A stretch of 64,000 nt of DNA from Intestinibacter bartlettii (GTDB lineage Bacteria > Bacillota > Clostridia > Peptostreptococcales > Peptostreptococcaceae). The notes beneath the pieces are model-generated. The model worked only from the letters and a program-made list of their open reading frames with translations, ran no database searches and had not been told where the DNA came from. Shown here piece by piece: positions 9,635 to 17,750 of the stretch (positions are counted from its first letter, which is position 1; each line of letters begins with the position of its first letter). The stretch lies in assembly GCF_000154445.1 (NCBI RefSeq), contig NZ_DS499566.1. One strand, 5' to 3'. Both the position numbers and the translations under genes were made by a program.

Positions 9635-9668
9635 AAAAAAAGCAAGTATTTACGTATACCTGCTTTTT
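9635..9668 (-). terminator. Rho-independent terminator after rpsO
   Basis: Thirteen-base-pair stem (9637-9649 with 9656-9668, one G-U) and a run of seven T on the minus strand, 18 bases after the rpsO stop. Confidence 0.9.
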
Positions 9669-9685
9669 AGTCAAAAGTAATAAAA

Positions 9686-9940
9686 CTATTTTCTTAATCC
9701 TAATTTTGCTATTAAAGCTCTGTAACCTTCTAGGTCTTTTTCTTTTAGGTAAGCTAATAAGTTTCTTCTTCTACCAACCATTTTTAAAAGTCCTCTTCTT
9801 GAATGGTGGTCTTTTTTATGAACTCTTAAGTGATCGTTTAGTTCATTTATTCTAGCTGTTAATAAAGCTATTTGTACTTCTGGAGAACCAGTATCTCCTT
9901 CTTTTCTTCCAAATTCTTTGATTATTTCTTGTTTGTTCAT
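9686..9940 (-). CDS. rpsO: 30S ribosomal protein S15
   Basis: 84 residues from the ATG at 9940. The open frame extends 13 codons further up, but the GGAGG ribosome binding site lies inside that extension, so the shorter start is right. Conserved DTGSPEVQIALLTARI and HKKDHHSRRGLLKMV segments bind 16S rRNA and the central junction of the 30S platform. S15 commonly represses its own mRNA, and an 88-base structured gap precedes it (separate entry). Confidence 0.97.
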   Translation of the reverse strand: MNKQEIIKEFGRKEGDTGSPEVQIALLTARINELNDHLRVHKKDHHSRRGLLKMVGRRRNLLAYLKEKDLEGYRALIAKLGLRK

Positions 9941-9955
9941 CTTGTGATGTACCTC

Positions 9956-10040
9956 CGTTAATTTTTTTATAAGCGCCATTTACTAAGCAGTGATTGGAGT
10001 ATTCAGATGCCGAGTAATGGTTAACTTCCTTGTCTATTTT
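9956..10040 (-). promoter_or_regulatory. Possible S15-responsive leader of rpsO
   Basis: On the minus strand CCATTACT (10020-10013) can pair with AGTAAATGG (9984-9976, one bulged A). This closes a ~28-base internal region just upstream of the GGAGG site. Autogenous S15 leaders are known in many bacteria with different structures; this one is not matched to a named class. Confidence 0.4.
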
Positions 10041-10048
10041 AACATAAG

Positions 10049-10978
10049 TTAATTACTTTTGCAAATATACTTTTCATATATTTTTTTTGTATCATTTTTA
10101 AGTTGTTGTTTTAATTCATCTAAAGAGTTGAATTTTTTCTCATCTCTTATTCTTTCTAAAAATTCTATTTTTATATTTTTTCCATAAATATCTTCATTAA
10201 ACTGTAGTATATGAGTTTCAATTGATAATTTTTCAACTCTTACAGTCGGATTAAAACCTATATTTGTAGCACCTATATATACTTTATCTCCAATATACAC
10301 TTTTGTAGCATATATTCCTATTCTCGGAAGTATTAAGTTCTCTTTGAATTTTAGATTTGCAGTCGGAAATCCCATAGTTCTACCTATTTGTTTACCTTCT
10401 ATAACTATACCTTCAACGATATAGTTACTTCCTAAATACTCTTTTACACTTTCTACCTTACCTTGAGCCAATAAATTTCTTATATATGTGCTACTTACCC
10501 TTATATTATTTATCTTTATTGGTTTTACTATATCCACATCAAAATCGTATTCTCCGCCTAATGCCTTCAATAAAATCGCATCTCCTTCTTTATTTCTTGC
10601 AAAGGTAAAATCATGACCCACATATATTTTTTTTGCATTTAATTTTTTTACTAAAATTTTTTCCACGAAATCTATAGCTGATATTTTTGTCATAAATTCA
10701 TCAAATGGGAGATTTATAACAATATCAACCCCTAAATCTTTCATAGTGTTAATCTTATCTTTATTAGTAATAATTTTTCTTACCTTTTCACTTTCAAAGA
10801 AATTGGCTGGATGATTCGAAAAGGTAAATACTACACTTTTCATGTTATTTTTTTTTGCATAATCTACAGTCTTCTCTATAAGGGCTTTATGACCCTTATG
10901 AAGACCATCAAACTTGCCTATTGTGACAGCACTTTTATTTATTTGTTCCAATTCTTCTAAAGATGTTATAACTATCAT
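10049..10978 (-). CDS. ribF: Bifunctional riboflavin kinase / FAD synthetase
   Basis: 309 residues. Makes FMN from riboflavin and FAD from FMN. The N-terminal nucleotidylyltransferase domain carries GKFDGLHKGH at 22-31. The C-terminal flavokinase domain (~180-305) carries GRTMGFPTANL and YGKNIKIEF. It follows truB by 28 bases, so it is the end of the rimP-to-ribF run. I see no FMN riboswitch upstream. Confidence 0.96.
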   Translation of the reverse strand: MIVITSLEELEQINKSAVTIGKFDGLHKGHKALIEKTVDYAKKNNMKSVVFTFSNHPANFFESEKVRKIITNKDKINTMKDLGVDIVINLPFDEFMTKISAIDFVEKILVKKLNAKKIYVGHDFTFARNKEGDAILLKALGGEYDFDVDIVKPIKINNIRVSSTYIRNLLAQGKVESVKEYLGSNYIVEGIVIEGKQIGRTMGFPTANLKFKENLILPRIGIYATKVYIGDKVYIGATNIGFNPTVRVEKLSIETHILQFNEDIYGKNIKIEFLERIRDEKKFNSLDELKQQLKNDTKKIYEKYICKSN

Positions 10979-11006
10979 TATTTTTTCCCCACCGAAATAT
11001 TATTTA

Positions 11007-11921
11007 CTATATAAAGAGTTTATCACTTTTTAGGGTCATCGTGTTATTATCTTTTAATATTTTTCCCACACCTATAAAAATGTTTTCACAATAAACTCTC
11101 ACGAGATAGTTTTCTGCATCACTATTTTTAGATTCTTTTATATTAAATCTTCTTGAGTCAATGACACCACCATTAGTATAATATTTTTGTGCACTAGGTT
11201 TTAAATCTACTGCATCTAAATTGTCTAAAACATAGTCTACATCATATAGATGGTCCTCTAAATGCCCATTATTCTTTAAATCTTCTAATTCTTCTAGTGT
11301 TATTGCATTATCTAGATTGAATTTGCCCGATGAAGTTCTAAGTAAAAAAGACATGTGTCCACCACAATTTAGATATTCTCCTATATCATGACATATACTT
11401 CTTACATATGTTCCTTTTGAACATTTTACATAAAATGTTATTTTGTTATTAGATATATTTAAAATCTCTATCTTTTTTATATTTACTTTTCTAGGCTTTA
11501 TATCTATTGAATCTGCCTTACCTTTCCTAGCCAAATCGCACATCTTTTGTCCATTTACTTTTAAAGCAGAATAAACTGGTGGCATTTGGTTTATCTCACC
11601 TTCTTGTGATTTAAAAGCTTCTCTTATTTTAGATTCTTCTATATTTAAATCATCATTTCTATATAAAATAGTCCCTGATGAATCATATGTGTCTGTCTCT
11701 ATTCCTAGTGTCAATTCACAAATATAAGACTTATCTTTATTTAAAATAAGCTCACTTACTTTAGTAGCTCTTCCTAAACATATAGGAAGTACTCCTGCAG
11801 CATCTGGATCTAGTGTTCCTGTGTGACCAACCTTTTTCATATTTAACGTTCTTCTGACGCAGCTAACTACATCATGAGATGTCATCCCGGTTGGCTTTAA
11901 AATATTAATAATTTTATTCAT
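11007..11921 (-). CDS. truB: tRNA pseudouridine-55 synthase
   Basis: 304 residues. Converts U55 of the T-psi-C loop in tRNAs. The catalytic Asp38 is in GTLDPDAAGVLP. KPTGMTSHDVV near the N-terminus and RTSSGKFNL further on are family motifs, and a PUA-like tail follows residue ~245. It lies 10 bases after nrnA and before ribF, the usual order. Confidence 0.97.
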   Translation of the reverse strand: MNKIINILKPTGMTSHDVVSCVRRTLNMKKVGHTGTLDPDAAGVLPICLGRATKVSELILNKDKSYICELTLGIETDTYDSSGTILYRNDDLNIEESKIREAFKSQEGEINQMPPVYSALKVNGQKMCDLARKGKADSIDIKPRKVNIKKIEILNISNNKITFYVKCSKGTYVRSICHDIGEYLNCGGHMSFLLRTSSGKFNLDNAITLEELEDLKNNGHLEDHLYDVDYVLDNLDAVDLKPSAQKYYTNGGVIDSRRFNIKESKNSDAENYLVRVYCENIFIGVGKILKDNNTMTLKSDKLFI

Positions 11922-11931
11922 TATATCATCC

Positions 11932-12906
11932 TTAAATATATTTTAAAGTCTCAGCTACTACCATTTTAATCGCATTTTCTATAGTTTCATTAAATATAGT
12001 TAATCCAGCAGCTCTTACGTGACCTCCACCATTAAATACTTTTGCAACTTTGCTTACGTCAACGTAATTTTTTGATCTAAGACTTATCTTTATTTCATTT
12101 GAAGATTTTTCTTTTACTAAAATACCTACTTCTACATTTTCAATATCCCTGCAATATGGTGTTATACCGTCAGTATCTTTAAAGCTAACATTGTTTCTAT
12201 TTAACATATCTTGAGTTAATGTTATAACAGCTATTTTATTATTTATTATATCTAGTGTATTTAGTGCTTCACCTAATAACTTATAATAATTATACGGATT
12301 ATTTCCATAAACTTCACAGATAACTTTATTTGTCTCAGCTCCTAATATCAAAAGCTCTTTTGCCATTTCAAAAGTAGATGGGTGAGTGTTTGAATAAGAA
12401 AATTTACCTGTATCTGTTACTACACCTGTATATAATGCAGTTGCAATTTTTTGATCTATAACTTGAGTATTTTTATCTTCATTTATTTTTTTTAATAAAT
12501 TGTATACAAGTTCACAAGTTGAAGACTCTTCTGGCATTACATAATTTAAATCACCATAATTATCATTACTTGCATGATGATCTATGCATATTAACTTTTT
12601 AGAGTTTTCTATTATGCTCTTATCAATACATATCCTGTTTAAATCACCACAGTCTAAGGCTATTAAATTGTATTGTTCTATATTTAAATTTATAAACTCC
12701 TCAGAACTTAAAATTTCTATATCTTTTAATAAAAACTTTAAGTTAATAGGAGTGTCATCATCTAAAACATAATATACGTCTTTATCTAAAGATTTTAGAT
12801 AATAATACATAGCCAAAGTAGAGCCTATATTATCTCCATCTGGATTTACATGAGAGGTAACTATAAAATAGTTACCCTCATTAATATAATTTATTATTTT
12901 ATCCAT
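11932..12906 (-). CDS. nrnA: DHH/DHHA1 phosphoesterase, NrnA family (oligoribonuclease / pAp phosphatase)
   Basis: 324 residues from the ATG at 12906. A GTG three codons up is part of the ribosome binding site. Degrades nanoRNA and dephosphorylates 3'-phosphoadenosine 5'-phosphate in characterised relatives. Motifs: HVNPDGDNIGS at 19-29, ALDCGD, IDHHASND, and the DHHA1 signature GGGHVRAAG near the C-terminus. The stop of rbfA is one base upstream, so translation is likely coupled. In Bacillus this slot does not hold nrnA; the rbfA-nrnA-truB order is common in clostridia. Confidence 0.94.
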   Translation of the reverse strand: MDKIINYINEGNYFIVTSHVNPDGDNIGSTLAMYYYLKSLDKDVYYVLDDDTPINLKFLLKDIEILSSEEFINLNIEQYNLIALDCGDLNRICIDKSIIENSKKLICIDHHASNDNYGDLNYVMPEESSTCELVYNLLKKINEDKNTQVIDQKIATALYTGVVTDTGKFSYSNTHPSTFEMAKELLILGAETNKVICEVYGNNPYNYYKLLGEALNTLDIINNKIAVITLTQDMLNRNNVSFKDTDGITPYCRDIENVEVGILVKEKSSNEIKISLRSKNYVDVSKVAKVFNGGGHVRAAGLTIFNETIENAIKMVVAETLKYI

Positions 12907-12907
12907 C

Positions 12908-13291
12908 TTATTCACCGTCTTTTTCGTTTTCTTCTGATGAATCCTTATATCCGTTGTTTACTTTTTTAATTAATTCATCCATGTACATTCCTTTTAGTAA
13001 TGAATCATCTATCTTGAATATAATCTCTGGAGTATGTCTTATTTTTATATTTTTTCCAACTTCTCTTCTTATATATCCGCATGCACTTTTTAATCCATCA
13101 AGTGTAGATTCTTCATCTCCACCTAATATACTTACATATATATATGCATAGCTTAAGTCACTTGTAACCTCAACATCAGTTACACTAACTAAAGAATTTA
13201 TTCTTGGATCTTTTATTCCATTAATAAGCATTGTGCTTACTATTTTTCTTATTTCTTCTGCAATTCTACGTGTTCTATTATTTGATGCCAT
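12908..13291 (-). CDS. rbfA: Ribosome-binding factor A
   Basis: 127 residues, single KH-type domain. Assists maturation of the 5' end of 16S rRNA on the 30S subunit. The N-terminal NRTRRIAEEIRKIVS and the central DVEVTSDLSYAYIYVS segments are diagnostic. The last ~15 residues are a charged tail. It lies 21 bases after infB and one base before nrnA. Confidence 0.96.
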   Translation of the reverse strand: MASNNRTRRIAEEIRKIVSTMLINGIKDPRINSLVSVTDVEVTSDLSYAYIYVSILGGDEESTLDGLKSACGYIRREVGKNIKIRHTPEIIFKIDDSLLKGMYMDELIKKVNNGYKDSSEENEKDGE

Positions 13292-13312
13292 TATATCAAC
13301 CTCTTTTGTTAA

Positions 13313-15241
13313 TTATAGTTCTCTTTTTACTTCCTTTTGAACGTAAGCTTCTACTATATCGCCTACTTTTATGTCATTGTAATTAACAAAGCTCATACCG
13401 CATTCATAACCGTTATTTACTTCTTTTACATCGTCTTTGAATCTCTTAAGAGCTAATAATTCACATTCTTGGATTATTATACCATCTCTAACTATTCTAA
13501 CTTTGCAGTTTCTATATATCTTACCACTTGTTACGTAGCATCCTGCAACAGCCCCAACACCAGAAATTTTGTATACTTCTCTTATTTCAGCTTTACCTGT
13601 ATCTTCATCTCTTAGTTCTGGATCTAGTAAACCGCTCATAGCAGCTTGAATATCTTCTATAGCTTTGTATATTATTGTGTATGTTCTTATATCAACACTT
13701 TCTTTATCAGCTAAAGATTCAGCACCAGATACTGGTCTTACGTTGAATCCTATTATTATAGCATTTGATGCAGCAGCTAATAATACGTCTGATTCGTTTA
13801 TAGCACCAACACCACCGTGGATTACTCTTACACTAACTTCTTCAGTTGATAATTTTTCAAGTGATTGTTTTACAGCTTGAACAGAACCTTGAACGTCAGC
13901 TTTTATTACTACGTTTAAGTCTTTTACTTGACCTTCATTCATTTGGTTGAATAAATCGTCAAGTGACATTCTTTGAGAAGATTTAAGCATTTCTTCTCTT
14001 TGTATTAATTGTCTCTTTTCAGAAACGCTTCTTGCTATTTTATCAGTTGGAACAGCAACGAATTGGTCTCCACCTAGTGGTACTTCTGATAAACCAAGTA
14101 TTTCTACTGCAGTTGATGGTCCAGCTTGTTTAACTCTTTTTCCTTTAGCGTTTATCATAGCTCTTACTTTACCAGAAGCTACACCTGCAACTATTGGATC
14201 TCCAACTTTTAAAGTTCCGCCTTGAACTAATACAGTTGCAACTGGTCCTCTTGCTTTGTCAAGTTGAGCTTCTATTACTGTACCTACAGCTCTCTTATTA
14301 GGGTTAGCTCTTAATTCTTCCATTTCTGCAACTAATAGAACCATTTCTAATAATGTGTCTATATTTTGGTTTTTCTTAGCAGAAACTTCTACAGATATTA
14401 CTGATCCACCCCAGTCTTCTACTAATAAACCTTCGTCAGCTAATTCTTTTTTAACTTTATCTGGATTAGCACCTGGTTTATCTATTTTGTTTATTGCTAC
14501 TATTAGTGGTACACCTGCTGCATTAGCATGGTTTATTGCTTCTATTGTTTGAGGCATTATACCGTCATCTGCCGCAACTACAAGTATAGCTATATCTGTT
14601 ACTTGTGCACCTCTAGCTCTCATAGATGTGAAAGCTTCGTGTCCTGGAGTATCTAAGAATACTATTTTTTGTCCGTTTATAGATACTTCAGATGCACCTA
14701 TATGTTGAGTTATTCCACCTGCTTCGCTTGATGTTACACGAGTATTTCTTATTGCATCAAGTAAAGATGTTTTACCGTGGTCAACGTGTCCCATTACAGT
14801 TACAACTGGTGGTCTTGGTTTTAAATCTTCTTCTTTATCTTCTTGTATTTGCATTAATTTTTCTAGTTCTTCTTCGACATCTTCATCGCTTCCTGCAACT
14901 TCTAAATTAAATCCGTATTTTTGAGCTAATAATGATGCTACTTCGAAAGTAACTTCTTGATTTATTGTAGCCATAGTTCCCATTTTCATAAGTTCCATTA
15001 TAACTTCTGAAACTGATTTTCCTACAGCATCAGCCAAGTTTTGAACTGTTAAAGGTCCATCTATGCTGATTGTTTCTCCATTTTCTTCTTTTAATAAATC
15101 TAATACTAATTGAGCATCTTCTTCATCTATTTCTGCTTTTTCGTCTTCTACTTCAATGCCTAATTCTGCTAATTTAGCTATTACTTCTTTGTTTGAGACT
15201 TTAGCCTCTTTTGCTATTTGGTTTATTCTTGTATTTGCCAC
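13313..15241 (-). CDS. infB: Translation initiation factor IF-2
   Basis: 642 residues, a short-N-terminus IF-2. The GTPase places initiator tRNA on the 30S subunit. The N-terminal IF2N domain is at ~1-55, a second one at ~62-112, an acidic linker follows, then the G domain: G1 GHVDHGKTS at 151-159, G3 DTPGHEAF near 197, G4 NKID near 251. EF-Tu-like domain 2 and the C-terminal domains follow. The start is GTG, two bases after GGGGGTGATC. Part of the rimP-nusA-ylxR-ylxQ-infB-rbfA operon. Confidence 0.98.
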   Translation of the reverse strand: MANTRINQIAKEAKVSNKEVIAKLAELGIEVEDEKAEIDEEDAQLVLDLLKEENGETISIDGPLTVQNLADAVGKSVSEVIMELMKMGTMATINQEVTFEVASLLAQKYGFNLEVAGSDEDVEEELEKLMQIQEDKEEDLKPRPPVVTVMGHVDHGKTSLLDAIRNTRVTSSEAGGITQHIGASEVSINGQKIVFLDTPGHEAFTSMRARGAQVTDIAILVVAADDGIMPQTIEAINHANAAGVPLIVAINKIDKPGANPDKVKKELADEGLLVEDWGGSVISVEVSAKKNQNIDTLLEMVLLVAEMEELRANPNKRAVGTVIEAQLDKARGPVATVLVQGGTLKVGDPIVAGVASGKVRAMINAKGKRVKQAGPSTAVEILGLSEVPLGGDQFVAVPTDKIARSVSEKRQLIQREEMLKSSQRMSLDDLFNQMNEGQVKDLNVVIKADVQGSVQAVKQSLEKLSTEEVSVRVIHGGVGAINESDVLLAAASNAIIIGFNVRPVSGAESLADKESVDIRTYTIIYKAIEDIQAAMSGLLDPELRDEDTGKAEIREVYKISGVGAVAGCYVTSGKIYRNCKVRIVRDGIIIQECELLALKRFKDDVKEVNNGYECGMSFVNYNDIKVGDIVEAYVQKEVKREL

Positions 15242-15252
15242 AAGATCACCCC

Positions 15253-15573
15253 CTATGAATTTTTTGATTGCACAAGCTCAATTATCTTTTGGGATAAAGC
15301 TTTATCTTTTATTCCTATAACTGCTCTCGGTGCTTTTCCTATAGCTAAACCAAGCTCTACTTTTGTCGCAAAGTAGATTTGGTTTATTTTTCTATAAGAT
15401 GATTTATCTTTAAATAATTTTTTAGTATTATCAGAGGCATCATCTGCCACTATTACTAAACTTAATTTTCCTTTTTTTAATTCTTTTAGGGTAGTATCAT
15501 CACCTGATACTACTTTTCCAGCTCTCATAGCTAGCCCTATATAAGAATATATCTTTTGTTCATTATTTATCAT
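15253..15573 (-). CDS. ylxQ: YlxQ, L7Ae-family RNA-binding protein
   Basis: 106 residues of the ribosomal protein L7Ae/L30e fold that binds kink-turn RNA. Typical segments: YIGLAMRAGKVVSGDD and LVIVADDASDNTKK. The start overlaps the end of ylxR by 11 bases, which indicates translational coupling. In Bacillus the gene occupies the same place between ylxR and infB. Confidence 0.92.
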   Translation of the reverse strand: MINNEQKIYSYIGLAMRAGKVVSGDDTTLKELKKGKLSLVIVADDASDNTKKLFKDKSSYRKINQIYFATKVELGLAIGKAPRAVIGIKDKALSQKIIELVQSKNS

Positions 15574-15844
15574 AAGATTCTAACTCCGCTAATAATTTTT
15601 CATATACTTCATCAGAAACTTCAACTTTAAAAGCTCTATTTAAAGCCTTTGTTTTTATAGCTTTCTTAAGACATTCAGAGTCTTTACATATATATGCACC
15701 TCTACCGTTTGCCCTACCAGATGGATCTAAAAATATTTCGCCTTCTTTGTTTTTAACAATTCTCATAAGCTCTTTTTTAGAATCTCTATCTTGACATACT
15801 ATGCACTTTCTTTGAGGTATTTTTTTTACTTTTTTCAAAGTCAT
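15563..15844 (-). CDS. ylxR: YlxR (RnpM), DUF448 RNA-binding protein
   Basis: 93 residues. The family signature includes RKCIVCQDRDSKKEL with a C-x2-C pair, DPSGRANGRGAYIC, and the C-terminal ALNRAFK segment. In Bacillus the protein is reported to bind RNase P RNA and modulate it. It lies between nusA and ylxQ, with a standard AGGAGG site. Confidence 0.92.
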   Translation of the reverse strand: MTLKKVKKIPQRKCIVCQDRDSKKELMRIVKNKEGEIFLDPSGRANGRGAYICKDSECLKKAIKTKALNRAFKVEVSDEVYEKLLAELESYDK

Positions 15845-15868
15845 CCCTCCTTTAACTATATTAGATTC

Positions 15869-17023
15869 TTATTCTGCATCTAAATCTATGTTTTCAGAAT
15901 CCATATCTACATCTTGTGCTTGTAATTCTATGTCTTCTTCAACAAAATCTACATCTTGTACGTTTTTTATAGCTTCCATTTCTGCTTGCATTTGAGACAC
16001 GCTTTTTATGTCTATTTTCCAGTTAGTAAGTTTTGCTGCAAGTCTAGCATTTTGACCTGATTTACCTATTGCTAAAGATAATTGATAATCAGGAACAACT
16101 ACTAAAGCAGTTTTTTCTTCTTCGTTTATTTCAACTTTTTCAACTTTTGATGGGCTAAGAGCTGCTGATATGAATTCTGCTGGGTCTTCGCTATAATTTA
16201 TTATATCTATTTTTTCTCCGCCTAATTCATCAACTACAGCTTTTACTCTAGAACCTTTTGGTCCAACACATGCACCGATTGGATCTATTTTTTCATCTAT
16301 TGATTGTACTGCTATTTTAGTTCTTGAACCAGCTTCTCTTGATACTGATTTTATTTGAACTATACCTTCAAATATTTCAACTACTTGCATTTCAAATAGT
16401 CTCTTAACAAGACCTGGATGGCTTCTTGATACTACTATTTGAGGCCCTTTATTAGTCTTTTTAACTTCTAATATATATACTTTTATTTTTTGTCCAGCTT
16501 TGTATACTTCACCAGGTATTTGTTCATTTTCTGGCATAGAAGCTTCTATTTTTCCTACGTTAACGTAAACAGTTTTTGAAGTAGCTCTAGCTATTTCTCC
16601 AGTAACTATTTCGCTTTCCTTTTCTATAAATTCGTTGTATACTATTTCTCTTTCAGCTTCTCTAATTCTTTGAACAACTACTTGTTTAGCTGTTTGAGCT
16701 GCTATTCTTCCGAATTCTTTAGGAGTTACTTCATTTTCTATTATATCTCCTAATTCATAACTTGGGTCGATTTTTATAGCATCTGCTAATTCTATTTCTA
16801 AGAAAGTATCATATAAGTCAGATTCATCAACTACTCTTCTTTGAGAGTAAACTCTAACTTCTCCGCCTTCTCTATCTACAGATACTCTGACATTTTGAGC
16901 TGAACCGAAGTTCTTTTTATAAGCAGTTAAAAGTGCTTGCTCGATTGTATCTATTATAATCTCTTTGTCAATCCCTCTGTCTTTTTCTAATTCGTCTAAT
17001 GCTTCCATAAATTCGTGATTCAT
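15869..17023 (-). CDS. nusA: Transcription termination/antitermination factor NusA
   Basis: 384 residues. The N-terminal RNA-polymerase-binding domain covers ~1-125 and the S1 domain ~135-200. Two KH domains follow (IGACVGPKGSRV near 250 and LAIGKSGQNARLAAKL near 315). A short acidic tail ends the protein; the E. coli acidic repeats are absent, as is usual in Firmicutes. Follows rimP by 29 bases. NusA could feed back on its own leader (see the rimP attenuator finding). Confidence 0.97.
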   Translation of the reverse strand: MNHEFMEALDELEKDRGIDKEIIIDTIEQALLTAYKKNFGSAQNVRVSVDREGGEVRVYSQRRVVDESDLYDTFLEIELADAIKIDPSYELGDIIENEVTPKEFGRIAAQTAKQVVVQRIREAEREIVYNEFIEKESEIVTGEIARATSKTVYVNVGKIEASMPENEQIPGEVYKAGQKIKVYILEVKKTNKGPQIVVSRSHPGLVKRLFEMQVVEIFEGIVQIKSVSREAGSRTKIAVQSIDEKIDPIGACVGPKGSRVKAVVDELGGEKIDIINYSEDPAEFISAALSPSKVEKVEINEEEKTALVVVPDYQLSLAIGKSGQNARLAAKLTNWKIDIKSVSQMQAEMEAIKNVQDVDFVEEDIELQAQDVDMDSENIDLDAE

Positions 17024-17052
17024 TGTTTATTCCTCCCTAATTAATGTTATCA

Positions 17053-17514
17053 CTAAAATTTCACCGCTAGTTTGATTAATGCGATATCTTTTTTATCAAA
17101 CTCAACTTCATTATTATCTATTACTACTTTGATTTTTTTATCTTCAGTTAAACCGATAAGTTCTCCTTCAAGTTGTTTTGTTCCATTTAAAGGTTTGTAT
17201 AATTTGATTTCTACGTCATATCCCGCATATCTTATGAAATCTTTTTCCTTTTTAAGTGGTCTATCAAGTCCTGGTGAACAGACTTCTAAGAAGTAATTAT
17301 CTTTTATTGGATCTTTTTCGTCTAATATTGGATTTAATTCTCTTGAAACTTCTGCACAATCATCTAAAGTAATTCCACCTTCTTTTTCAAGATAGATTCT
17401 TAAGTAGAATTGTCCAGCTTCTTTTACGTACTCAATATCTACTATTTCTATATTTCTAGCATCAACAATTGGTTGTACTAATTCTTCTATTGTAGATTCT
17501 ATATTCTTTTTCAT
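17053..17514 (-). CDS. rimP: Ribosome maturation factor RimP
   Basis: 153 residues, N-terminal alpha/beta domain and C-terminal SH3-like domain. Needed for 30S assembly around uS12. Family segments: IVDIEYVKEAGQFYLRIYLE and VCSPGLDRPLKKEKDF. First gene of the nusA-infB operon, with a strong AGGAGG site. Confidence 0.96.
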   Translation of the reverse strand: MKKNIESTIEELVQPIVDARNIEIVDIEYVKEAGQFYLRIYLEKEGGITLDDCAEVSRELNPILDEKDPIKDNYFLEVCSPGLDRPLKKEKDFIRYAGYDVEIKLYKPLNGTKQLEGELIGLTEDKKIKVVIDNNEVEFDKKDIALIKLAVKF

Positions 17515-17535
17515 ACGTACCTCCTATTCAGTTGT

Positions 17536-17544
17536 ATTATAACA
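17536..17544 (-). promoter_or_regulatory. Extended -10 promoter element close to rimP
   Basis: TGTTATAAT on the minus strand, 24 bases ahead of the rimP ATG and downstream of the 17557-17583 hairpin. No good -35 is visible. It would give a very short leader. Confidence 0.45.
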
Positions 17545-17550
17545 TATTTA

Positions 17551-17583
17551 AAATAAAAGAGTGAGAACTATTGCCTCACTCTT
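17551..17583 (-). terminator. Terminator/possible attenuator between polC and rimP
   Basis: Perfect 9-bp stem AAGAGTGAG/CTCACTCTT (17557-17565 with 17575-17583), 9-nt loop, followed by TTTTATTT on the minus strand. It ends polC transcripts, but a consensus promoter lies upstream of it, so it may also act as an attenuator for rimP. Confidence 0.85.
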
Positions 17584-17708
17584 ATCTTCTGCATATGTCA
17601 TTTTTCTATTACTATAACATAAAATTTTTTTATTTACAAGTCTTTTGATTAAATACCTTTATAACTCTTTTATTCTACAACATTTTTCTTAATTTGTATA
17701 TACAATAT

Positions 17709-17736
17709 ATTATAAATTTTCAAAATATGTTGTCAA
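17709..17736 (-). promoter_or_regulatory. Consensus sigma-A promoter after polC
   Basis: TTGACA (17731-17736), 16-bp spacer, TATAAT (17709-17714), reading toward rimP. Both hexamers are perfect. It starts a ~185-base leader that includes the 17557-17583 hairpin. Confidence 0.75.
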
Positions 17737-17750
17737 TCCCTAAAAAATAT

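Noticed and set aside
10979..11006. FMN riboswitch before ribF
   Set aside because: The gap to truB is only 28 bases and has no conserved riboswitch sequence.
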